From Dictyoglomaceae bacterium (GTDB lineage: Bacteria > Dictyoglomota > Dictyoglomia > Dictyoglomales > Dictyoglomaceae), in the NCBI GenBank assembly GCA_028276205.1, contig JAPYWU010000001.1:1-44281 (forward strand): DNA of 44,281 nt, given 5' to 3'. Position 1 is the stretch's first letter. Each line of letters starts with the position of its first letter. The notes under the pieces were generated by a model that worked only from the letters and a program-made list of their open reading frames with translations, was not told where the DNA came from and did not search any database. Shown one piece after another: positions 9,013-17,429 of the stretch. The translations under genes were made by a program, and so were the position numbers.

Positions 9013-9605
9013 GTCTTATAGAAAAATATCTAACAGTTGAAAAAGAAGAGATTTTTGAAGTAAAAATTCAAAGATCTCTTTTTATAGGTATAATAAAACC
9101 ATTGGAAGCAAATCCCTCTGATATATTAAAAGAGGTAAAAGAAAATTATAAAAATGCTACCCATTATTGTTATGCTTATAGAAAGGTAACAGGAGAAGAG
9201 TACTTTTCAGATGGAGGAGAACCTACTGGTACAGCAGGAATTCCTATACTTAATGCCTTAAGAGAAAAAGATTTATATAATATAATAGGTGTTGTGGTGA
9301 GATATTTTGGTGGTATTAAATTGGGTGTTAGGGGACTTATTGATGCTTACCATTTTACAATGGAAAAAACAATAGAAAAGGCTAAAATTGTAGAAAAGAT
9401 GGTTACAGCTAGCTATAGAATTAAGGCTACATATAAAGATTTTCCTAATATAAAAAGGGAACTTATTAAAAATTTTTCCTGTGAGATAGGGGAAAATTTT
9501 GGTGAAGATGTGGTTTTGGAAGTAAAGGTACCGATATCTTTAAAGGAGGAATTTATAAAATATATTTCTAAAAGGGGGGTAGAAATTGAAAAATACAGAG
9601 AGTAG
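9009..9605 (+). CDS. YigZ/IMPACT family protein
   Basis: A 198-residue protein with the UPF0029/IMPACT N-terminal domain (about residues 1-120), containing DGGEPTGTAGIPILNAL and VVRYFGGIKLGVRGLIDAY, both diagnostic of the family, and a small C-terminal ferredoxin-like domain (about 135-195). The IMPACT family has been linked to translation and stress responses, but the bacterial function is not settled. It overlaps htrA upstream by 4 bases and the deacetylase-like gene downstream by 20 bases. Confidence 0.9.
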   Translation: MSLIEKYLTVEKEEIFEVKIQRSLFIGIIKPLEANPSDILKEVKENYKNATHYCYAYRKVTGEEYFSDGGEPTGTAGIPILNALREKDLYNIIGVVVRYFGGIKLGVRGLIDAYHFTMEKTIEKAKIVEKMVTASYRIKATYKDFPNIKRELIKNFSCEIGENFGEDVVLEVKVPISLKEEFIKYISKRGVEIEKYRE

Positions 9606-10533
9606 CTTTATTTGGGGAGAAGAATCTTTACTCTATTCCTTTCCAGAACCTCATCCCATGAATAGAAGGAGATTGGAATCTTTCAAGGAAGAATTAGAAA
9701 GAAGAGATACCTTAATAAAAAGAGAGACTCCCCAAATAAGTTTATATGATGAATTACTGCTTTTTCATACAAAAGAATATGTGGATTTTGTGATTGAGAA
9801 ATCAAAGACAGGCAATGGTTATTTAGACTATGGGGACACACCTGCCTTTTTAGGTTGTTATGAAGCAGCCTCTTATGTGGTAGGTTCTTCCTTAAAAGGG
9901 ATTGATCTCATAATGGAGGGAAAATATAAAAGAGTTTTTGTACCTATGGCAGGTTTGCATCATGCAAGAAGAAATACTGCTGCGGGTTTTTGCATATTCA
10001 ATGATATTGGAGTGGGTATTGAGTATTTGAGAAAAAAATATAACATTCAAGATATTCTTTATATAGATATTGATGCCCATCATGGGGATGGGGTTTTTTA
10101 CGAGTATGTAGATGATCCTCATCTCTATATTGCAGATGTCCATGAGGATGGTAGATTTCTCTATCCAGGTACAGGAAGAAGAGATGAGAGAGGTAAAGGA
10201 AATGCTTTTGGTACTAAGTTAAATATTCCTTTACTTCCTGGAGCTTCTGATGAGGAGCTTTTACTAGCTTTAGAAGAGATTAAAAATTTTGCTTGGGAAA
10301 TTAAGGTTGATTTCATAATTCTACAAGCTGGAGTAGATGGACTTGCAGGTGATCCAATTACCCATTTAAATTACAGTGTTGAGGGATATGGAAAATTTAT
10401 AAAAGAAATAATAGATCTTTCAAACATGGTGTGTAATGGAAAATTATTGATACTTGGAGGTGGAGGTTACAATTCTGAAAATACAAAAAGAGGTTGGATT
10501 AAGATTATAGAAATACTGGAGAAGGAGGATTAA
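9586..10533 (+). CDS. Histone-deacetylase-fold amidohydrolase
   Basis: A 315-residue arginase/deacetylase-fold enzyme. The zinc and charge-relay motifs are present: GLHHARRNTAAGF (His pair region), DIDAHHGDG (Asp and His zinc ligands), QAGVDGLAGDP (third ligand Asp) and LGGGGYN with the catalytic Tyr. Such bacterial enzymes remove acetyl groups from acetylated lysines, polyamines or acetyl-CoA synthetase (AcuC); the substrate here cannot be told. The start is TTG at 9586, supported by AAAAGGGGGG just upstream; no ATG lies nearby in frame. No acetoin or polyamine genes are adjacent. Confidence 0.88.
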   Translation: MKNTESSFIWGEESLLYSFPEPHPMNRRRLESFKEELERRDTLIKRETPQISLYDELLLFHTKEYVDFVIEKSKTGNGYLDYGDTPAFLGCYEAASYVVGSSLKGIDLIMEGKYKRVFVPMAGLHHARRNTAAGFCIFNDIGVGIEYLRKKYNIQDILYIDIDAHHGDGVFYEYVDDPHLYIADVHEDGRFLYPGTGRRDERGKGNAFGTKLNIPLLPGASDEELLLALEEIKNFAWEIKVDFIILQAGVDGLAGDPITHLNYSVEGYGKFIKEIIDLSNMVCNGKLLILGGGGYNSENTKRGWIKIIEILEKED

Positions 10534-10537
10534 AAGA

Positions 10538-10990
10538 ATGCTCTACGAAAAGATCACGAAAGATTATATGACTGCTCTAAAAAACAAAGATAATTTTAGG
10601 GCAGAAGTTTTAAGCACTTTAAGATCTGCAATTAAATATAGAGAAATTGAGTTGAGAGAAAAGGGAAAAGAATTAGATGATGGAGAAGTGTTAGAGGTTA
10701 TTAAGAAAGAGATTAAAAAAAGAAGAGAAGCTATTGAAATGTATAAGCAAGGTGGAAGACTTGACCTTGCTGAAAAGGAAGAGAATGAATTAAAGATTTT
10801 AGAAGAATATGTACCAGCAGAGATATCAGATGAGGAATTAAGGATAAAGATAAAAGAGATAATAGAGAAAGTTGGAGCTACTAATATTAAAGATATGGGA
10901 AAGGTTATGAAAGAAGCAATGTCTGAGTTAAAAGGATTAGCTGAAGGAGAAAGGATAAGAAAGGTAGTAGAGGAGCTTCTCAAAGGTTAA
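10538..10990 (+). CDS. GatB/YqeY domain protein
   Basis: A 150-residue, highly charged helical protein of the YqeY family, related to the tail domain of GatB, the tRNA-dependent amidotransferase subunit. Typical features are the opening KITKDYMTALKNKD, LRSAIKYREIELR and the closing MKEAMSELKGLAEG. The family is thought to bind tRNA, but its role as a stand-alone protein is not established. A GGAGG site lies before the ATG. Its stop shares a base with the TrmL start (taATGa), so the genes are translationally coupled. Confidence 0.88.
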   Translation: MLYEKITKDYMTALKNKDNFRAEVLSTLRSAIKYREIELREKGKELDDGEVLEVIKKEIKKRREAIEMYKQGGRLDLAEKEENELKILEEYVPAEISDEELRIKIKEIIEKVGATNIKDMGKVMKEAMSELKGLAEGERIRKVVEELLKG

Positions 10991-11451
10991 TGAAGTATAA
11001 TCTCCATGTGGTACTTATAGAACCACAGATTCCCTATAATACTGGTAATATTGGCAGGTTATGTGTGGCAACTAATTCTAAGCTTCATTTAGTTGGTAAA
11101 CTTGGGTTTTCTTTGACAGATAAATATTTAAAAAGGGCAGGTCTTGATTACTGGAGTTATCTTGATTATGAAACTTACAAGAATTGGGAAGATTTTTATG
11201 AGAAGAATAAAAAGGGAAGATTTTTTTTAGTTGAATTTCCTGCATATAAGATTTATACTGAAGTAGAATATAGAGAGGGAGATTATCTAATATTTGGATC
11301 TGAAGATGAAGGAATTCCAGAGGACATTGTTAACAAATATTGGGAGAATTCAATAACTATTCCCATGTTTGGACCAGTTAGATCTTTAAATTTATCAAAT
11401 TCGGTAGCTATAGTGGTTTATGAAGCGTTGAGACAGATAAAAAGATTTTGA
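10990..11451 (+). CDS. trmL: tRNA (cytidine/uridine-34-2'-O)-methyltransferase
   Basis: A 153-residue SPOUT methyltransferase. TrmL methylates the ribose of the wobble base of leucine tRNAs using S-adenosylmethionine. Visible motifs are the opening VVLIEPQIPYNTGNIGRLC, LIFGSEDEGIP (motif 2) and the knot region IPMFGPVRSLNLSNSVAIVVYEALRQ (motif 3). The length equals the family norm. It overlaps the first ATP-synthase-associated gene by 4 bases (TTGA), tying that cluster to this run. Confidence 0.9.
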   Translation: MKYNLHVVLIEPQIPYNTGNIGRLCVATNSKLHLVGKLGFSLTDKYLKRAGLDYWSYLDYETYKNWEDFYEKNKKGRFFLVEFPAYKIYTEVEYREGDYLIFGSEDEGIPEDIVNKYWENSITIPMFGPVRSLNLSNSVAIVVYEALRQIKRF

Positions 11452-11669
11452 TTTTTAAAAAGATGAATAAAAAGAAGCCTAAAAACATTTGGGAAATATT
11501 TAACTTTACTTTTGCCCTTGGAACAGGGCTTCTTGGTTCTTTATTAGTTAGTATCTTTATAGGGTATTATTTAGATAAAATTTTTGGTACATCTCCTGTT
11601 TTTCTTTTAGGATTTACAGTTCTTGGAATATGGGTAGGCTTCCGTGATATCTTTAGATTTCTACGGTAA
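11448..11669 (+). CDS. AtpZ/AtpI-like small membrane protein
   Basis: A 73-residue protein with two membrane helices (about residues 18-42 and 50-70) and a basic N-terminus, the layout of AtpZ/AtpI-family proteins found ahead of ATP synthase genes (ALGTGLLGSLLVSIFIGYYLDKIFGTSP is typical). The family has been connected with assembly of the c-ring and with divalent cation handling. The start may be TTG at 11448 overlapping the trmL stop, or the ATG at 11463; neither has a strong ribosome site. It overlaps the next gene by 26 bases. Confidence 0.75.
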   Translation: MIFKKMNKKKPKNIWEIFNFTFALGTGLLGSLLVSIFIGYYLDKIFGTSPVFLLGFTVLGIWVGFRDIFRFLR

Positions 11670-11985
11670 ATATCTGAAGATTGCCTTTATAGGAATATTA
11701 ATAGGACTTGTTTTCTTCTTCTTATATCCTCCTATATCCTCTTTGATTTTTGGATTATGTGGTAGTATAATTACTTTTTGTTGGTTAGCCTATGATTTAA
11801 AAAGATATGGGATAGGAGGTTATAATAGAAGTATAATAAAAAGATATGGGATTTTAATTTTAGCTTTTTTATTAAGTTTGAGAGCTGGTTTTGTTGGAAT
11901 TATATTATTTTTAATAGGCTATTTAATAGGACAAGGATATATGATGATAATAACATGGAGGAATAAAGATGGAAAAAGGCCCTGA
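11644..11985 (+). CDS. AtpI-like membrane protein of ATP synthase operon
   Basis: A 113-residue hydrophobic protein with four membrane segments (about residues 10-28, 32-50, 68-85, 88-106), matching the ATP synthase subunit I (AtpI/AtpR) group in size, topology and position directly before atpB. The start is GTG at 11644, inside the previous gene. Subunit I proteins aid c-ring assembly. The sequence itself is too divergent for a firm family call, so the assignment rests mainly on context. Confidence 0.65.
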   Translation: MISLDFYGKYLKIAFIGILIGLVFFFLYPPISSLIFGLCGSIITFCWLAYDLKRYGIGGYNRSIIKRYGILILAFLLSLRAGFVGIILFLIGYLIGQGYMMIITWRNKDGKRP

Positions 11986-12631
11986 AATAGGACCTCGAAT
12001 TATAGGAGAGATCTTTGGTATACCTATTACTAATACCTTCATATCTCTACAGATTGTATCCCTGATAGTTCTTGCTCTTTTATTTTGGTTTAGTTATAAA
12101 CCTAAAGAAGAGCTTACCACTAAGGAAAATATTGTTGAGACTCTTCTTGAAATGTTCAAAAGATATATTACTGGTTTTTTGCCTGAGGATGTGGCAGATA
12201 GGTATCTTGCTTTCTTTGGTACTCTATTTTTATTCATCCTTATATCCAATTGGTCTGGCTTTATACCAGGCTTTACTTCTCCTACATCTGATATTAATGT
12301 TACAGCGGGTCTTGCTATAGGTACTATTTTGTATATTCAATATGCAGCCTTTAAAGAGAGGGGAATAGAATATTTTAAGAGTTTTATCTCACCTTCTATC
12401 CTCTTTCTTCCTATAAATATTCTTGAACAGATAACTCGCCCTGTATCTCTTGCCTTACGTCTTTTTGGAAATATATCTGGTGAGCATATTGTTCTTGGAA
12501 TAATTACCATTCTTGCTCCTTTGATTGTTCCTGTACCTATTATGGCTTTAAATATGTTTATGGGGTTTATTCAAGCCTTTATATTTACAAGCCTTAGCGC
12601 TGCATATCTTGCAGCAGCATTAGAAGAGTAA
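11969..12631 (+). CDS. atpB: ATP synthase Fo subunit a
   Basis: A 220-residue membrane subunit with about five helices. It forms the ion half-channels beside the c-ring. The essential arginine lies in SLALRLFGNISGEH (about residue 158), and the last helix holds the FIQAFIFTSLSAAYLAAALEE pattern. It has a GGAGG site inside the previous gene, which it overlaps by 17 bases. It is shorter than E. coli subunit a but normal for low-GC and thermophilic bacteria. Confidence 0.93.
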   Translation: MEKGPEIGPRIIGEIFGIPITNTFISLQIVSLIVLALLFWFSYKPKEELTTKENIVETLLEMFKRYITGFLPEDVADRYLAFFGTLFLFILISNWSGFIPGFTSPTSDINVTAGLAIGTILYIQYAAFKERGIEYFKSFISPSILFLPINILEQITRPVSLALRLFGNISGEHIVLGIITILAPLIVPVPIMALNMFMGFIQAFIFTSLSAAYLAAALEE

Positions 12632-12645
12632 AGGAGGTAAAGAAT

Positions 12646-12903
12646 ATGATTGTATGGGTAATTATTGTTTCTATTATTACAGCAGGCTTTTCAGTGGCTT
12701 TAGTAGGTATGAATGCTACAAAGGCTCAGGGGAATGCAGCTGCAAGTGCCTTTGAAAGTGTGGCTCGACAACCAGAGTCCGCAGATCAAATTAACCGTAT
12801 GCTTCTTTTCGCCCTTGCCTTTATTGAGACTATTATGATATTTACATTAACTGTAGCTCTTATACTTCTCTTTGCAAATCCTCTTTTAGGAAAAATCTCA
12901 TAA
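12646..12903 (+). CDS. atpE: ATP synthase Fo subunit c, sodium-type ion site
   Basis: An 85-residue two-helix proteolipid. Aligned by eye to the sodium-translocating Ilyobacter tartaricus subunit, Gln28 (QG) matches the sodium-ligand Gln32, Glu61 matches Glu65 and Thr62 takes the place of Ser66. The polar loop ESVARQPE is standard. The glycine-repeat motif of helix 1 (GxGxGxG just before QG) is here Gly21-x-Asn23-x-Thr25-x-Ala27, with Lys26 among them, which is atypical and may affect ring packing and size. The gene lies 14 bases after atpB behind AAAGGAGG. Sodium coupling is inferred from the ligand residues. Confidence 0.93.
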   Translation: MIVWVIIVSIITAGFSVALVGMNATKAQGNAAASAFESVARQPESADQINRMLLFALAFIETIMIFTLTVALILLFANPLLGKIS

Positions 12904-12920
12904 ATTAAGAAGGGAAAAGT

Positions 12921-13658
12921 ATGTTTTCATTTAATCTTCTCACCATAATATCTACTATTGTAAACCTGCTTGCTCTTGCTTGGCTAATTAAAAGATATCT
13001 TTTGGGTTCTATCATTAGGATAATGAACGAAAGAAAACAAAAGATAGAAAATGCAATTTTAGAGGCAGAGAATAAATTAAAAGAGGCAGAGGAATTAAAA
13101 AAACAAAGAGAAGAACAGCTTTCTCGTGCAAGAGAGGAGGCATCTAAAATTATCCAAGAGGCAGTAGATACCGCAGAGAAGATGAAGAGGGATATATTAC
13201 AGAAGGCAGAAGACGAAGCAGAAAGGATCATTATAAGAGCTCATGAAATATCAATGGCAGAAAGAAAGAGAGCCTTGGAGATGGCTAAGAAAGAGATTTT
13301 GGATCTATCTAAGATTATTATAAAGGAATTCTTTAGAAGATTCTTACCAGAAGGTACTGAAGAACTTATTATTATTAAATTTGTTAATGATATGAGTTCG
13401 GTAATTTCTCAGGTAAAACCAAATGATTTGGAGGAAGTTAAATTTATTTCTTCGGATAATGTTAAACCCTCTGTGAAAGCTCAGATTGAAGAAAAATTGA
13501 GGTCAATTATTCCAGGAAATTATAAACTTTCTTTTGAAGTAGATCCTAATATAGGTCTTGGTTTTAAACTGTTAATAGGAGAATTTCTTATTGATAATTC
13601 CATAGAATATCATCTTTCCCAAATTTATGAATCCCTAAGAGGGGTTGAGAATATATGA
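12921..13658 (+). CDS. atpF: ATP synthase subunit b fused to the C-terminal domain of delta
   Basis: A 245-residue protein, longer than a normal b subunit (about 160). Residues 5-27 form the membrane anchor and about 30-150 a charged coiled coil. From about 170 to 240 it reads like the C-terminal domain of delta: KFISSDNVKPSVKAQIEEKL, the Asp-Pro-x-Ile-Gly pattern in VDPNIGLGFKLLIGE and the closing LSQIYESL. The N-terminal helical bundle of delta, which caps the alpha subunits, is absent and no separate atpH exists before atpA. Long b subunits of this kind are known from the alternate (N-type) F-ATPases. It overlaps atpA by 4 bases (ATGA). Confidence 0.85.
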   Translation: MFSFNLLTIISTIVNLLALAWLIKRYLLGSIIRIMNERKQKIENAILEAENKLKEAEELKKQREEQLSRAREEASKIIQEAVDTAEKMKRDILQKAEDEAERIIIRAHEISMAERKRALEMAKKEILDLSKIIIKEFFRRFLPEGTEELIIIKFVNDMSSVISQVKPNDLEEVKFISSDNVKPSVKAQIEEKLRSIIPGNYKLSFEVDPNIGLGFKLLIGEFLIDNSIEYHLSQIYESLRGVENI

Positions 13659-15184
13659 AAGAAGAAGTTTTAGGTTTATCTATAGAAAAAATTGAAAAAA
13701 GATTAAAGGAATACAATTTTTCTCCAAGAATTTCTAATATTGGTTATGTGAAAAGTGTGGGAGATGGCGTAGTACAGGCTACTCTTTTAAACTCAGCTTT
13801 TGTAGGAGAGATGGTAATTTTTGAATCAGGAATTCAAGGACTTGTGCTTAGCTTGAAAGAAGATACTGTAGGGATAGTTCTCTTTGGAAAAGATGAATAT
13901 GTAAAAGAAGGAGATATAGTATATTCTACTGGTAAAATATTACAAGTGCCAGTTGGTAAAGGATATTTGGGAAGGATAATAGATCCCCTTGGTAATCCAT
14001 TGGATGAGGGTGGTCCTATCTTTCCTGAGACATATATGCCTGTAGATAGAGAAGCACCAAGTATTTTTGATAGAGAGCCTGTAAAAGAGCCTTTATATAC
14101 AGGTATAAGAACGATAGATGCTTTGATTCCTATTGGACATGGGCAAAGGGAGCTAATATTAGGGGATAGACAGACTGGAAAAACCACTATTGCTATAGAT
14201 ACTATTATAAATCAAAAAAATTATGGCACTATCTGTATTTATGTAGCTATTGCTCAAAAAAGGACAAATATTGCGAGACTTGTGCAAACTCTTAGAGAAT
14301 ATGATGCTCTCTCCCATACCATAGTAATAGCTACCTTTCCTGATGAATCACCTGCATTAAGATATATTGCTCCTATGGCAGGATGTGCCATGGGTGAGTA
14401 TTTTATGCATCAAGGGGAGAAGGTACTTGTAGTTTATGATGATCTTACAAAACATGCTAATACTTACAGAGAAATAGCATTACTTTTGAGAAGAACACCT
14501 GGAAGAGAGGCATACCCTGGAGATATTTTCTATCTTCATGCCCATCTTTTAGAGAGAGCTGCTAAATTAAATAAAAGATTAGGTGGAGGAGCTCTTACTG
14601 CTTTACCAATTGCTGAAACCTTAGCAGGAGAAATTGCAACTTATATTCCTACAAACCTCATATCTATAACCGATGGACAGATCTATCTTGATACATCTTT
14701 ATTTAATTCTGGAATTCGTCCTGCCATAAATGTGGGACTTTCAGTATCAAGGGTAGGGGGCTCTGCTCAACCAAGAGGAATGAGGCAGGTTGCTGGAAGA
14801 TTAAGACTTGATCTTGCCCAATATAGAGAATATGCTATGTTTCTTGAATTTGGTACAGAGCTTGATATGGCTACTCAGAAAAAGATAGAAAGAGGTAAAA
14901 GAATTGAGGAAATTCTTAAACAAGGGGCTCATGAGGTACAACCCATAGAAGAACAAATAATAACCTTTTATCTTGCTAATGGTGGATTTTTGGACTCTTA
15001 TCCTGTAGAAAAAGTTAAAGATGTGGTAGTTAAATACATTGCTTATCTAAAACTTAAGGCTTCCTCTCTATTGGTTTTACTGAGACAGCAATTAGAATTA
15101 TCAGATCAGATCATTTATCAACTTCATACTACATTTCAGGAATTTCAAAAAGAATATGCCAACCTTACAACAACTCAGGCGTAA
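13655..15184 (+). CDS. atpA: ATP synthase F1 subunit alpha
   Basis: A 509-residue nucleotide-binding subunit with N-terminal beta-barrel (about 25-95), Walker A GDRQTGKT near residue 170, the ALRYIAPMAGCAMGEYFM and VVYDDLTKHA Walker B regions, and the arginine-finger stretch VGLSVSRVGGSAQ. The extreme N-terminus, the part that normally binds delta's helical bundle, is present as about 22 residues (LSIEKIEKRLKEYNF). It overlaps atpF by 4 bases and atpG by 29 bases, so the F1 genes are translationally coupled. Confidence 0.96.
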   Translation: MKEEVLGLSIEKIEKRLKEYNFSPRISNIGYVKSVGDGVVQATLLNSAFVGEMVIFESGIQGLVLSLKEDTVGIVLFGKDEYVKEGDIVYSTGKILQVPVGKGYLGRIIDPLGNPLDEGGPIFPETYMPVDREAPSIFDREPVKEPLYTGIRTIDALIPIGHGQRELILGDRQTGKTTIAIDTIINQKNYGTICIYVAIAQKRTNIARLVQTLREYDALSHTIVIATFPDESPALRYIAPMAGCAMGEYFMHQGEKVLVVYDDLTKHANTYREIALLLRRTPGREAYPGDIFYLHAHLLERAAKLNKRLGGGALTALPIAETLAGEIATYIPTNLISITDGQIYLDTSLFNSGIRPAINVGLSVSRVGGSAQPRGMRQVAGRLRLDLAQYREYAMFLEFGTELDMATQKKIERGKRIEEILKQGAHEVQPIEEQIITFYLANGGFLDSYPVEKVKDVVVKYIAYLKLKASSLLVLLRQQLELSDQIIYQLHTTFQEFQKEYANLTTTQA

Positions 15185-16028
15185 AGTAAAGACCATACAA
15201 AATATAACTCATATTATCCATTCTATGGAAACCCTAAGTATGGTAAAAATTAGGGCTCTACAGGATAAAGCTTTAAGATTAAAGCCTTATACAGAAGAGC
15301 TTTTTAGGATATTAGAGGAAATGGTTGTTAGAATTCCTGATGAGTACTTAAATCATCCTCTTATAAAAGAGAGACCTATATTTAAGACAGGAGTCTTAGT
15401 GGTTACCTCTGATCTTGGATTCTGTGGGAGTTATAATTTACAAATTATAGATGCCTTGGAAAAATTTTTAAATAATAAAAAGTCTCAAAACCTTTCTTTT
15501 TATGTAATTGGGTCCTATGCTAAAAGGTATCTTTCTCAGAAAAAGCTAAATATTAAGAAAGCCTATTTTAAATTTTTAGAGGATACATCCTTCTCACATG
15601 CCCGGATTCTTGCAAGAGAACTTATTGATGATTTTCTTAAGGAAGAGATAGATGAGCTTTATGTTATTCATTTTGATTTTATAAATATAGTAAGACAAGA
15701 GGTTAGAGTACATAGAATTCTTCCTATGATTCCTATAAATTTGGAAAATAAAAAAGAAGAATTCTTTATATTCTTGCCTTCCTTATCTTCCATATTAGAT
15801 CCTCTACTTAATGACATAATAGAGACTCAAATTCATCAGATAATTCTTGATTCAGCAGCCAGTGAACAAGCTTTTAGAAGATTTGCCATGAAAAGAGCAC
15901 ATGAAAATGCAGAAAAGGTATATTCAAAATTATTATTTCAGTTAAACCAAGTGAGACAAACTCAAATTACCAGAGAACTTTTAGATATAACTTCCAGTAT
16001 GGAAACTTTAGAAAAAGAGGTGAAATGA
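15156..16028 (+). CDS. atpG: ATP synthase F1 subunit gamma
   Basis: A 290-residue central stalk subunit. The N-terminal helix (LQQLRRKVKTIQNITHIIHS and METLSMVKIRAL) and the C-terminal helix (RRFAMKRAHENAEKVYSKL and RQTQITRELLDITS) form the rotating coiled coil; the middle folds as the Rossmann-like domain with LVVTSDLGFCGSYN. The 29-base overlap with the alpha gene is unusually long but the start is fixed by the conserved MPTLQQLRRK opening. Confidence 0.94.
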   Translation: MPTLQQLRRKVKTIQNITHIIHSMETLSMVKIRALQDKALRLKPYTEELFRILEEMVVRIPDEYLNHPLIKERPIFKTGVLVVTSDLGFCGSYNLQIIDALEKFLNNKKSQNLSFYVIGSYAKRYLSQKKLNIKKAYFKFLEDTSFSHARILARELIDDFLKEEIDELYVIHFDFINIVRQEVRVHRILPMIPINLENKKEEFFIFLPSLSSILDPLLNDIIETQIHQIILDSAASEQAFRRFAMKRAHENAEKVYSKLLFQLNQVRQTQITRELLDITSSMETLEKEVK

Positions 16029-16029
16029 T

Positions 16030-17427
16030 TTGGAAGGAAAAGTTGTAGCTGTAAATGGTCCTGTTGTTGATGTTTATTTTCCCTATGATCTTCCCAGCAT
16101 ATATGAGGCTCTGGAAGTAGAAAATCCAATTAAAAAGGAAAAGCTTGTTCTTGAAACAAGAATTCTTTTAGGAGAAGGAAGGGTAAGAACCGTAGCTTTA
16201 GGTCCTACAGAGGGTATAAGTAGAGGTCTTATAGTGAAAAGGACCTTTCATCCTATAAGGGTTCCAGTAGGAGAAAATATTTTAGGAAGAGTGGTTAATG
16301 TTTTTGGTGAGCCAATAGATGGAGGAGATAAGATAGAGGGAGAATTGTCATCTATAATAAAGTCCGCATCTGAGTTTAGAAGGGTTCAACCCTCCTATGC
16401 TATTCTTGAAACAGGGATAAAGGCGATAGATTTACTTACACCATTCCCAAAAGGTGGTAAAATAGGTCTTTTTGGTGGTGCTGGAGTTGGAAAGACAGTT
16501 TTAATTATGGAATTGATCCATAACGTGGCAGTGGCTCATGGTGGAATATCAGTTTTTGCGGGTATAGGGGAAAGATCCCGTGAGGGAAATGAATTGTGGT
16601 TAGAGATGAAGGAATCAGGAGTTTTGTCTAAGGCAGCTCTTGTTTTTGGTCAAATGAATGAACCACCTGGTGTTAGAATGAGAGTACCTCTCACTGCTCT
16701 AACTATTGCTGAATATTTTAGGGATTATTTAGGTAAAGATGTACTACTACTTATGGACAATATATTCCGTTATGTTCAAGCTGGTACTGAAGTTTCTTCA
16801 ATGTTAGGAAGAATTCCTTCTGCTGTAGGTTATCAACCTACTCTTATTACAGAGCTTGGTGAAGTAGAAGAAAGAATTTTATCTACAGATACTGGCTCTA
16901 TTACAGCTGTTCAAGCAGTTTATGTTCCTGCAGATGATTTAAGTGACCCAGCTCCTGCTACCATCTTTTCTCACCTTGATTCTACTCTTGTTCTTTCAAG
17001 AAGTATTGCAGAAATGGGTATTTATCCTGCAGTGGATCCTCTTGCTTCTTCTTCCCAGATATTAGAGCCTAAGTTTGTAGGATATGAACATGCAGAGGTG
17101 GCAAGAAAAGTAGTAGAGATATTACAACATTATGAAAGTCTCAAAGATATTATTTCCATATTAGGAGTAGAAGAGCTTTCTGAAGAGGATAGACTTATAG
17201 TAAGTAGAGCAAGAAAAGTACAACTTTTCTTATCTCAACCTCTTTTTGTAGCAGCCCATTATACAAATATACCTGGAGTTTATGTACCAAGAGAGAAGAC
17301 TATTGAAGGTTTTAAGGCTATTGTGGAAGGAGAAGTGGATGATCTACCTGAAGATGCTTTCTATATGGTTGGTACTTTAGAAGATGCTAAGAAAAAAGCA
17401 GAAGAGCATGGTGCTCTCATGTATTAG
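16030..17427 (+). CDS. atpD: ATP synthase F1 subunit beta
   Basis: The 465-residue catalytic subunit. Walker A GGAGVGKT, the catalytic glutamate region GERSREGNELWLEM and Walker B VLLLMDNIFRY are all visible; the DELSEED-like segment reads ELSEEDR. The start is TTG at 16030, preceded by GAGGTG at 16017-16022, two bases after the gamma stop. The usual DDLTDPAPATTF segment appears as DDLSDPAPATIF. Length and motifs are those of an active enzyme. Confidence 0.96.
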   Translation: MEGKVVAVNGPVVDVYFPYDLPSIYEALEVENPIKKEKLVLETRILLGEGRVRTVALGPTEGISRGLIVKRTFHPIRVPVGENILGRVVNVFGEPIDGGDKIEGELSSIIKSASEFRRVQPSYAILETGIKAIDLLTPFPKGGKIGLFGGAGVGKTVLIMELIHNVAVAHGGISVFAGIGERSREGNELWLEMKESGVLSKAALVFGQMNEPPGVRMRVPLTALTIAEYFRDYLGKDVLLLMDNIFRYVQAGTEVSSMLGRIPSAVGYQPTLITELGEVEERILSTDTGSITAVQAVYVPADDLSDPAPATIFSHLDSTLVLSRSIAEMGIYPAVDPLASSSQILEPKFVGYEHAEVARKVVEILQHYESLKDIISILGVEELSEEDRLIVSRARKVQLFLSQPLFVAAHYTNIPGVYVPREKTIEGFKAIVEGEVDDLPEDAFYMVGTLEDAKKKAEEHGALMY

Positions 17428-17429
17428 CT

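Noticed and set aside
10564..10983. Minus-strand frame of 139 codons opposite the YqeY gene
   Set aside because: Ser/Phe/Ile-rich shadow of a Lys/Glu-rich helical gene; no ribosome site.
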